A stretch of DNA of 16,625 nt from DASTQL01 sp035761805. Lineage in GTDB: Bacteria > Actinomycetota > Actinomycetes > Jiangellales > Jiangellaceae. The notes beneath the pieces are model-generated. The model saw only the letters and a program-made list of their open reading frames with translations, searched no databases and was not told the DNA's origin. Within the stretch, counting starts at the first letter, position 1. Each line of letters opens with the position of its first letter. Below are positions 7,278-14,318 of this stretch, in pieces. The DNA lies in contig DASTQL010000022.1 of NCBI GenBank assembly GCA_035761805.1, positions 1 through 16,625 of the forward strand. The letters are read 5' to 3'. The translations under genes and the position numbers were made by a program.

Positions 7278-7283
7278 ATGTTA
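7278..7283 (-). promoter_or_regulatory. -10 element of probable leaderless guaB promoter
   Basis: TAACAT (minus strand, TANNNT) is separated by exactly 6 nt from the GTG start of guaB at 7271. The geometry matches that before the aldehyde dehydrogenase. There is no ribosome-binding site between them. It implies guaB can be transcribed independently of sigD-rsdA. Confidence 0.5.
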
Positions 7284-7327
7284 ACCGCGCCGACCGTCCC
7301 CACCTCGGTTGGCGGGCGGGTCAGCCG

Positions 7328-8428
7328 TCACCCTCCGCCCGGACCCCCGCCTCCCGGACGGGTCCTCGGCCGGTCGGCAGGGGGGCCGCCACCGACCTCT
7401 CGGTCGGCACCCGGACGATGCGCCGGGGCGCCGCGCGCGGAGGAACCGGCACCGGACGAACCGGGGGGCGCCGGCGCCCGGGCGCCGACGTCGGACGCCC
7501 CTGCGTCCTCCGGCCCGCCGTCGCCGGAGCTACCGTCGACGTTCACGGACAGGTCGGCTGGTCGCTCCGGTCGGGAGCTGGGCGGGTCGACAAGAGCGCC
7601 GGGTCGCCCGGTACGACCCGGAGCGCTGGTCTCACCGGCTTCGTCGCCCTGACCGGGTGGCTGCGAGTGGCCTGGGGCGACCGACGTGCCGGTACCGCCG
7701 GAGGCGTCCGTGGTGCCGCTCTCGCTCGAACCACCGGATCCCCCTCCTCGTGCCGCGTCCTCCTCCGCACCGTCGCTCGTCGAGCCGCCGTCAGTCGGCT
7801 CGTCCGACTCGATCACGCTCGTCGACGACTCGCCCTCCGAGCCGTCGGTCTCCGTGACGTCCTCCTCGACGGAGGTCCCCTCTGCGGCAGCCTCGTCCAC
7901 CGCCGGGTCCTCCAGGGACTCCGCGAGGTCCTCGGCCCCGTCGAGGTCGGCCGCCTCAGCACGGTTGTTGTTCTCTGCGACGGCCTGCCGGGACTGCTCG
8001 AAGAGACTGGCCACAGAGTCGCGGACGGTGGTCGTCTCCTCGGACGAGGAGCCCCCTCCACCATCGCCGGTGACCTGGGCGATGACGGCGCGGATCGGGG
8101 CCAGGAAGCTGTCCCCCCCCACGGCTGCGGCGACACCCGTCAGTGACATCGACACCAGCGCCACCGTGGCTCCTGCGACGGCCCGCTTGCGTCCGCGCCA
8201 CGAGCGATCCGCTGCGTGGGTACCGCGCGGTCGTGGACTCTGCCGGGTGCCCGAGGTCGTCGAGACGGGCTCGGGCATCGGCTCCCGGGCCTCGTCGCGC
8301 AGCGCCGCCAGCAGGTCCACGAGGACCTCCCGCTCACTGTCGGCCGGCAGCTCGGTGCCCGTCGCCAGGCGGTCCAGCATGTCCGCGTCGCGGCGCAGCG
8401 CCGTCAGGTCCTCGTACGGAGGCGTCAT
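7328..8428 (-). CDS. rsdA: Anti-sigma-D factor RsdA-like membrane protein
   Basis: 366 residues. The cytoplasmic N-terminus (1-50) carries the sigma-binding pattern DADMLDRLATG and LVDLLAALRDEAR found in RsdA. A basic stretch (RGRKR, 78-82) precedes one membrane helix at about 83-104. The remaining 260 residues are predicted outside: acidic, Ser/Thr/Gly-rich, then Pro/Arg/Gly-rich and ending in glycines, with no recognisable fold. From memory M. tuberculosis RsdA is near 300 residues, so this tail is longer. RsdA binds SigD and holds it inactive until proteolysis releases it. The ATG overlaps the sigD stop (ATGA), and GAGGAGG at 8436-8442, inside the last sigD codons, gives a 7-nt spaced ribosome-binding site. 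The overlap should keep both partners in stoichiometric amounts. Identification rests on the N-terminus and position. Confidence 0.85.
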   Translation of the reverse strand: MTPPYEDLTALRRDADMLDRLATGTELPADSEREVLVDLLAALRDEAREPMPEPVSTTSGTRQSPRPRGTHAADRSWRGRKRAVAGATVALVSMSLTGVAAAVGGDSFLAPIRAVIAQVTGDGGGGSSSEETTTVRDSVASLFEQSRQAVAENNNRAEAADLDGAEDLAESLEDPAVDEAAAEGTSVEEDVTETDGSEGESSTSVIESDEPTDGGSTSDGAEEDAARGGGSGGSSESGTTDASGGTGTSVAPGHSQPPGQGDEAGETSAPGRTGRPGALVDPPSSRPERPADLSVNVDGSSGDGGPEDAGASDVGARAPAPPGSSGAGSSARGAPAHRPGADREVGGGPPADRPRTRPGGGGPGGG

Positions 8429-9042
8429 CGGGTCACCTCCTCGTCCGCCGCGATGGCCCGGAGGCGGGTCAGCGCCCGGTGCTGCGCCACACGGACAGCA
8501 CCGGCGCTCATCCCCAGCACCTGCCCGGTCTCCTCGGCGGTGAGGCCCACGACCACGCGGAGCACGAGCAGCTCCCGCTGGGTCTCGGGCAGCTGCGCGA
8601 GCAGCGACCGGGCGGTGTCGGCGTCGCTGCGGCGGACCGCGTGCTCCTCCGGGGTCGGGTCGTCCGCGACTTCGTCGGGCACCTGCGCCGTGAGCACGCC
8701 CTCGCGGTGGCGCACCCGCACCGCATCGGCCACCTTGTGCGAGGCGATGCCGTAGACGAACGCCTCGAACGGCAGGCCTTCGTCGCGGTAGCGCGGCAGC
8801 GCCTTCAGCACGGCCAGGCACACCTCCTGTGCGACGTCGTCAGCCGTGTGGTCCCCGCCGTGCCGGCCGAGCCGCGCCCTGCAGTAGCGGTGCACCAGGG
8901 GCCGTACGCGAGCCAGGAGCGAGTCGAGGGCCCCACGGTCGCCGCGAGCGGCGCGTACGGCGAGCTCGCGGGAGTCACGTGACCTGCCTGCCGGCGCGCG
9001 GAGGAGGGCCGGCTCGGGGAACGCGGCCGGGTCGGCGACCAT
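8425..9042 (-). CDS. sigD: RNA polymerase sigma factor, SigD/ShbA group
   Basis: 205 residues, the size of an ECF-like two-domain sigma factor. Region 2 spans about 30-115, with DDVAQEVCLAVLKALPRY (68-85) and FVYGIASHKVADAVR (95-109) for core binding and -10 recognition. Region 4 spans about 140-200, with a helix-turn-helix at LTAEETGQVLGMSAGAVRV (167-185). The position beside rsdA, guaB and whiB identifies it as the counterpart of mycobacterial SigD (starvation and ribosomal gene control) and Streptomyces ShbA, which drives the principal sigma gene. Start taken at ATG 9042; CGGAA lies 9 nt upstream. A GTG two codons earlier (9048) is possible. The stop overlaps rsdA by ATGA, the classic sigma/anti-sigma coupling. 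Which of the two known roles applies here is not decided by sequence. Confidence 0.92.
   Translation of the reverse strand: MVADPAAFPEPALLRAPAGRSRDSRELAVRAARGDRGALDSLLARVRPLVHRYCRARLGRHGGDHTADDVAQEVCLAVLKALPRYRDEGLPFEAFVYGIASHKVADAVRVRHREGVLTAQVPDEVADDPTPEEHAVRRSDADTARSLLAQLPETQRELLVLRVVVGLTAEETGQVLGMSAGAVRVAQHRALTRLRAIAADEEVTR
8436..8442 (-). promoter_or_regulatory. Ribosome-binding site of rsdA inside the sigD coding end
   Basis: GAGGAGG on the minus strand encodes part of the last sigD codons and lies 7 nt before the rsdA ATG. It fixes the rsdA start at 8428 and allows reinitiation by ribosomes finishing sigD. Confidence 0.7.
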
Positions 9043-9182
9043 CAGCACGCGTTCCGGGGATTCGCCCGGGCCCCCCCGAGCACACCGATGTGCACCCGCC
9101 CCATGATGCCGGTCGTCGGACCGTAGCGGTAGCCGGGAGGGGGTGATTCGTCCGCCGATTCCACGCGTCCCCGGGGTTCGGC

Positions 9183-10187
9183 TCAGGCCCCGACGACGGC
9201 CAGCGCCTCCACCGCTGCGGCCAGCTCGTCGACGACCGCCAGCCCGGCCAGCCCCAGCGGCAGGCCCTCGGCCGCCCATCCCGGACCGCCGAGCACCACC
9301 AGAGGTGCCGGGCGGACCGCCGGGAGCGCGCTGAGCGCCCGGGGGTCACCCGTGGACGGCATGGTGGACCAGAGGAACACCGCACTCGGCCCCGTCCGCC
9401 GGATCGCCGCAGCCAGCGCGTCCTGCGGGACGCGGGCACCCAGCACCCGGGTGGCCACCCGACGCTCCGCGAGGGAGGCCGCGAGAGCGTGCAGCGGGAG
9501 GGAGTGCTGCTCCTCCTCCGTACAAGCCAGCAGCACGGGTGGCGAGGCGGTCGCCGGCTGACCCAGCCGGTGCTGGTAGGAGCGCAGCGCACCGAGGACC
9601 GCCTCGGAGGCCAGGTGCTCGACGTCGACGCCGCGGCCGGTCCGTTCCCACCGGGCACCGAGCTCGACGAGGACGGGGGCGACCAGACCCTCCCAGGTGG
9701 GGACGGCGCCCCGCCGGTCCAGGCTCGCCCGCACGGTCGAGGTGATCGTCGGGCCGTCCAGCGCCTCGGCCGCCCGGAGCACCGCCCGCACCCGGTCACC
9801 CGGACGCCCCAGCTCGACGACGGGCGCCGGTCCGCCGCGGGTGGGGGTGGTGGCCGGGCGCGGCCCCGGGGGCCGGAAGGCGACGGCGCGTCCGCCGATC
9901 CCCGGCTCGCCGCCGGCCCCGGGTTGGCCGCCGGCGAGGGCGAGCCGGGCTGCCTCAGCGGCAGGAACCCCTTCGAGGATGAGCCGCCGCATGGTCTGCA
10001 GCCTCGCCAGGTCGGCCGCACCGTAGCGGCGGTGGGTGCCCGCCTCGTGCGTCGAGGGTCCCAGCCCGTAGCGACGGGCCCACGTCCGTAGGGTCGTGGG
10101 CGCGACCCCGAGGCGGCGCGCGACCGCCGCGACGGTGAGTGGCGCGTCGGGAGGGGCCACGGACTCCTCACCGGACGGGGCGGCCAT
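9183..10187 (-). CDS. MerR-family regulator with cobalamin-binding domain (CarH/LitR-like)
   Basis: 334 residues. The MerR helix-turn-helix (17-85) includes VARRLGVAPTTLRTWARRYG and THRRYGAADLARLQTMRRL. A Gly/Pro linker (86-130) leads to a helical cap (about 135-205) and then a B12-binding Rossmann-like domain (217-330). The cap contains W180, nine residues, then E190-H191: the W-x9-E-H signature of adenosylcobalamin photoreceptors such as CarH. The lower-ligand motif is E226-Q-H228-S-L-P231, so the histidine is kept but the usual glycine of E/D-x-H-x-x-G is proline. CarH proteins repress DNA in the dark as B12-bound tetramers and let go in light. Here the gene lies between sigD and a divergent whiB, so those are natural target candidates. 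Start ATG 10187 has no Shine-Dalgarno. Light sensing is inference. Confidence 0.85.
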   Translation of the reverse strand: MAAPSGEESVAPPDAPLTVAAVARRLGVAPTTLRTWARRYGLGPSTHEAGTHRRYGAADLARLQTMRRLILEGVPAAEAARLALAGGQPGAGGEPGIGGRAVAFRPPGPRPATTPTRGGPAPVVELGRPGDRVRAVLRAAEALDGPTITSTVRASLDRRGAVPTWEGLVAPVLVELGARWERTGRGVDVEHLASEAVLGALRSYQHRLGQPATASPPVLLACTEEEQHSLPLHALAASLAERRVATRVLGARVPQDALAAAIRRTGPSAVFLWSTMPSTGDPRALSALPAVRPAPLVVLGGPGWAAEGLPLGLAGLAVVDELAAAVEALAVVGA

Positions 10188-10194
10188 GCGGGCG

Positions 10195-10200
10195 ATTGTG
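10195..10200 (-). promoter_or_regulatory. Possible -10 element of merR-type gene
   Basis: CACAAT (minus strand; 4 of 6 matches to TATAAT) is 7 nt before the ATG at 10187, which lacks a ribosome-binding site. It may define another leaderless start. No -35 box is evident. Confidence 0.3.
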
Positions 10201-10271
10201 CTGCCGACGTACGGGTACCGCCACCTGGACCGCGCGCGAAAAACGCGTCCTGACCGATTCAGGGTCGAGGG

Positions 10272-10300
10272 TTGAACAACTTCTGGATCGGTTGTACGGT
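10272..10300 (+). promoter_or_regulatory. Sigma-A-type promoter of whiB
   Basis: -35 TTGAAC (10272-10277), 17-nt spacer, -10 TACGGT (10295-10300). Predicted start site is near 10307, giving a leader of about 65 nt. GTTGAAC (10271-10277) and GTTGTAC (10291-10297) form a direct repeat 20 bp apart that coincides with the -35 and -10, a plausible operator for the divergent MerR-type protein. Confidence 0.65.
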
Positions 10301-10309
10301 CGAACGCAT

Positions 10310-10326
10310 CCGGACCGGCGGTCCGG
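10310..10326 (+). promoter_or_regulatory. Palindrome in the whiB leader
   Basis: CCGGACC (10310-10316) pairs exactly with GGTCCGG (10320-10326) around a 3-nt centre, a few bases after the predicted start site. It can act as a DNA operator or as a 5' hairpin that stabilises the mRNA. Confidence 0.45.
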
Positions 10327-10371
10327 GAGGAAGACCTGACGACAGCGCAGGACGCAGCTTGGAGGGCCCGG

Positions 10372-10683
10372 ATGGCCGACCTGACCCGTCTCCCCGGACC
10401 GATCGCCGCCATCTGGGAGTGGCAGCTGCAGGGAGCATGCCGGGCGGCGGACCCGGATCTCTTCTTCCACCCCGAGGGCGAGCGCGGCCCGCGCAAGAAC
10501 CACCGCGACGAAGCGGCCCGCGCGGTCTGCGCCGGCTGCCCCGTCCTCACCCAGTGCCGCGAGCACGCCCTGGCCGTCCGCGAGCCCTACGGGGTGTGGG
10601 GCGGGCTCACGGAGGACGACCGCGAGGCCGTCTATGCCGGAGCCGCCGTGCCCGCGGTGCGGCTGGTCCCACTGGCCGGCTGA
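10372..10683 (+). CDS. whiB3: WhiB-family iron-sulfur transcription regulator (WhiB3/WhiD type)
   Basis: 103 residues. Four cysteines at C23, C53, C56 and C62 form the C..C-x2-C-x5-C set that binds a redox-sensitive [4Fe-4S] cluster. GVWGGL (74-79) is the WhiB turn that contacts sigma factor. The N-terminus LPGPIAAIWEWQLQGACR is close to M. tuberculosis WhiB3 and Streptomyces WhiD, and the neighbourhood (sigD, groEL) agrees with that orthology. WhiB3 binds the primary sigma factor region 4 and tunes redox and lipid metabolism; WhiD is needed for spore maturation. ATG at 10372 follows GGAGGG (10361-10366). The basic tail seen in some relatives is short here. Transcribed alone from a strong promoter and ended by hairpins at 10768-10829. 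Confidence 0.93.
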   Translation: MADLTRLPGPIAAIWEWQLQGACRAADPDLFFHPEGERGPRKNHRDEAARAVCAGCPVLTQCREHALAVREPYGVWGGLTEDDREAVYAGAAVPAVRLVPLAG

Positions 10684-10767
10684 GACCACCCGGGTCGCCG
10701 AGCGCGCGTCACCCGCTGGGACCGTCCGCCCGGCACAGACGTACCGGTCGGCCAGGGACCACACCCG

Positions 10768-10793
10768 GGCGCGTCCGTCCCCCCGGACGCGCC
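10768..10793. terminator. Hairpin between convergent whiB and groEL
   Basis: GGCGCGTCCG (10768-10777) pairs exactly with CGGACGCGCC (10784-10793) over 10 bp with a 6-nt loop. It lies immediately beside a second, longer hairpin and serves transcripts from whiB (+) and groEL (-). Confidence 0.7.
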
Positions 10794-10829
10794 GAGGCCC
10801 GGTCCCCCGAGTGCGGGGGACCGGGCCTC
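10794..10829. terminator. Strong bidirectional hairpin, 15-bp perfect stem
   Basis: GAGGCCCGGTCCCCC (10794-10808) pairs exactly with GGGGGACCGGGCCTC (10815-10829) around a 6-nt loop. It starts directly after the 10768-10793 hairpin, giving a tandem terminator at the whiB/groEL convergence. No U-tract. Confidence 0.85.
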
Positions 10830-10871
10830 ACTGGTCCGCGTGCCGGGCAGGCCCGGCGCACGGCGATGGGC

Positions 10872-12500
<1,629 letters not shown>

Positions 12501-12523
12501 GGGTCTTCCTCCTCCAACGGGGC

Positions 12524-12581
12524 CCGCCCCGGGCGCCCGCTACCGGCCGTCCCCGGCCGGCTCGGGCCGCCACCGGGGCGG
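12524..12581 (-). other. Nested hairpins in the groES-groEL intercistronic region
   Basis: An outer 9-bp stem pairs CCGCCCCGG (12524-12532) with CCGGGGCGG (12573-12581). Inside it CCGGCC (12543-12548) pairs with GGCCGG (12555-12560). The structure ends before the groEL ribosome-binding site. It may act in processing, partial termination or stability, which would set the groES:groEL ratio. Pairing is exact but function is inferred. Confidence 0.45.
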
Positions 12582-12610
12582 TCCCTGTCAGTGTCCTCGT
12601 ACTCGACGGG

Positions 12611-12910
12611 TCACTTCTTGATGACGGCCAGCACGTCACGGCCGGACAGGATGAGGAGCTCATCGCCGTCGTACTTGACCTCGGTGCCGCCGTACTTGGA
12701 GTACAGGACCGTGTCGCCCACGGCGACGTCGAGCGGGATGCGCTTTTCGCCGTCGTCGTCCCAGCGACCGGGGCCGACGGCGATGACCTCGCCCTCCTGC
12801 GGCTTCTCCTTGGCGGTGTCAGGGATGACGAGACCCGACGCCGTGGTCTGCTCCGCGTCCAGCGGCTTCACGACGATGCGGTCCTCGAGCGGCTTGATGG
12901 AGACCGACAC
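12611..12910 (-). CDS. groES: Co-chaperonin GroES (Hsp10)
   Basis: 99 residues, the normal length. SIKPLEDRIVVKPLDAEQTTASGLVIP (4-30) includes the mobile loop that docks on GroEL. EGEVIAVGPGRW (39-50) is in the beta-barrel core, and YSKYGGTEVKYDGDELLIL (70-88) is the conserved C-terminal part. GroES caps the GroEL ring during folding. The start is GTG at 12910, chosen because GGGGAGG (12918-12924) sits 7 nt upstream and the protein then begins MSVSIKPL as in relatives; a longer in-frame start at 12976 would add residues foreign to the family. First gene of the groES-groEL operon, driven by the promoter at 13043-13071 and controlled by two CIRCE operators. Confidence 0.97.
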   Translation of the reverse strand: MSVSIKPLEDRIVVKPLDAEQTTASGLVIPDTAKEKPQEGEVIAVGPGRWDDDGEKRIPLDVAVGDTVLYSKYGGTEVKYDGDELLILSGRDVLAVIKK

Positions 12911-13010
12911 TTGCTGACCTCCCCTTTCGCGGGATGTCACGACTTCTGCGATGACTGGGTGGACGCGCAGCCGCACCGCCGTCGCGGTGCCGGTGCGGAC
13001 GGGCGCCCGG

Positions 13011-13037
13011 CTGGCACACTCCCAGGGAGAGTGCCAG
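13011..13037. promoter_or_regulatory. CIRCE-like HrcA operator, start-site proximal
   Basis: CTGGCACAC - 9 nt - GAGTGCCAG, the 9-9-9 layout of CIRCE with two arm mismatches. It covers the expected groES transcription start (about 13036). HrcA binding here would block initiation. It is less perfect than the copy at 13057-13083. Confidence 0.75.
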
Positions 13038-13042
13038 CCCTG

Positions 13043-13071
13043 AACCTAACCCTTCGTTAGCACTCGGTCAA
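13043..13071 (-). promoter_or_regulatory. groES-groEL promoter
   Basis: On the minus strand: -35 TTGACC (13066-13071), 17-nt spacer, -10 TAGGTT (13043-13048). The -35 lies inside the spacer of the distal CIRCE and the start site falls in the proximal CIRCE, so HrcA would clamp both ends of the promoter. Confidence 0.8.
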
Positions 13072-13083
13072 GGCGAGTGCTAG
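13057..13083. promoter_or_regulatory. CIRCE element (HrcA operator)
   Basis: TTAGCACTC - 9 nt - GAGTGCTAG matches the CIRCE consensus TTAGCACTC-N9-GAGTGCTAA with a single change. It is the heat-shock repressor HrcA's operator. It ends 16 nt before the divergent methyltransferase ATG, so it may affect that gene too. Confidence 0.92.
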
Positions 13084-13099
13084 GACTGGGAACGAGGAC

Positions 13100-14284
13100 A
13101 TGAACCTGCCCACGTTCGACGCCCTGCTCGGCGACGAGGGCGCCGCGCTGCTGGACGAGGCCTGCCTCGGCTACGGGCGCGAGGACACCCTCGCGCTGTC
13201 CGCCAGGCTGCGCCGTCGGCACCCGCCCGGCCTGGTGGCCGCCGCACTCACGCAGGCCAGGTTGCGGGCCCGGGCAACCGACAAGCTCGACCCGGCGGAC
13301 GCCGAACGGATGCTCTTCACCGACGAGGGGCTGCAGCAAGCGACGCGGCAGCCCGTCGCGGAGCACCGGGCGACCCGGCTCGCCGCGGCGCTCGGGCCGG
13401 GCTCCCGCGTCCTCGACCTCGGCTGCGGCATCGGCGCCGACCTGGTCGCCCTGGCGCGCACCGGGCTGGACGTCACGGGGGTCGAGCGCGACCCCCTCAC
13501 GGCGGCCGTGGCGCGGCACAACGTGGCGGCGCTGCGGCTGGCGGGCCACGCCCGGGTGCTCGAAGGCGACCTGACCGAGGCGGACCGCAGCCACGCCGAC
13601 GCGGTGTACTGCGACCCGGCTCGTCGGTCCGCGGGACGGCGCCGGTTCGACCCGCGCGGATGGTCCCCTCCCTGGCCCTTCGTCGAGGAACTGCTCGCCG
13701 GCCCCGGCACGGCCGTGGTCAAGGTCGCCCCAGGGATCCCGCACGACCTCGTTCCGCCGGGAGCGGAGGCCGAGTGGGTCTCCGAGGGCGGCGACCTGGT
13801 GGAGGCGACCCTGTGGTCTGCGTCGCAGGCGACGGCTCGGCGCCGGGCGACGCTGCTCCCGGGCGGGGCCACGCTCACGTCCGCCGACGACCCCGGGCCC
13901 CCGGAGGGGGTGGGCGTCTCCGACGTGCTCTACGAACCGGACGACGCCGTGGTGCGCGCCGGCCTGGTCACGGCGGTGGCCGGGCTGGTCGGTGGCTGGC
14001 TCCCCGACCCCCGCATCGCCTATGTCACCGCTCCCCGGCACGTCAAGACCCCGTTCGCCCGGGCCTTCGCGGTGCTGGAGCACCTGCCGTACGACGTCGG
14101 CCGGCTCCGCGCGTGGGTGAAGGCGCATGGCGTCGGCGTGCTCACGGTCAAGAAGCGGGGGGTCGGTGTCGAGCCGGAGGCGCTGCGGCGCGCGCTGCGG
14201 CCGCGCGGGACGGCGGAGGCGACCCTCGTGGTCACGCGCGTCGGCGGCCGGGCCACCGCCCTGGCCGTGGACCCGTTGGAGTGA
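13100..14284 (+). CDS. Class I SAM-dependent methyltransferase with THUMP-like C-terminal domain
   Basis: 394 residues. A helical N-terminus (1-95) is followed by a Rossmann methyltransferase core: SAM motif I VLDLGCGIGADLVALA (104-119), acidic residue E129 in VTGVERD for the ribose, and the catalytic-loop position CDPARR (171-176). The C-terminus (about 325-394, VGRLRAWVKAHGVGVLTVKKRGV then LVVTRVGGRATALAVDP) matches the THUMP-like domain seen in actinobacterial relatives, suggesting an RNA substrate. The target is unknown; DPAR differs from the N/DPPY of base-N methylases. Start ATG 13100 has GAGG only 2 nt away, so initiation is unusual, but no other nearby start exists. It diverges from groES across the CIRCE region, so heat-shock co-control is possible. 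It converges on nagZ with a 34-bp gap. Confidence 0.85.
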   Translation: MNLPTFDALLGDEGAALLDEACLGYGREDTLALSARLRRRHPPGLVAAALTQARLRARATDKLDPADAERMLFTDEGLQQATRQPVAEHRATRLAAALGPGSRVLDLGCGIGADLVALARTGLDVTGVERDPLTAAVARHNVAALRLAGHARVLEGDLTEADRSHADAVYCDPARRSAGRRRFDPRGWSPPWPFVEELLAGPGTAVVKVAPGIPHDLVPPGAEAEWVSEGGDLVEATLWSASQATARRRATLLPGGATLTSADDPGPPEGVGVSDVLYEPDDAVVRAGLVTAVAGLVGGWLPDPRIAYVTAPRHVKTPFARAFAVLEHLPYDVGRLRAWVKAHGVGVLTVKKRGVGVEPEALRRALRPRGTAEATLVVTRVGGRATALAVDPLE

Positions 14285-14318
14285 CGGGGGTGACCCTGGC
14301 GCGCCCTCGGGCCGCGCG

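Noticed and set aside
5832..7652. Long plus-strand open frame opposite guaB and into rsdA
   Set aside because: Antisense to a certain guaB gene, with compositionally biased translation and no family resemblance.
14285..14318. Possible terminator between the convergent methyltransferase and nagZ
   Set aside because: Only short GC-palindromic pairing such as GCGCG/CGCGC can be made in this 34-bp gap, too weak to call beside the strong hairpins elsewhere.
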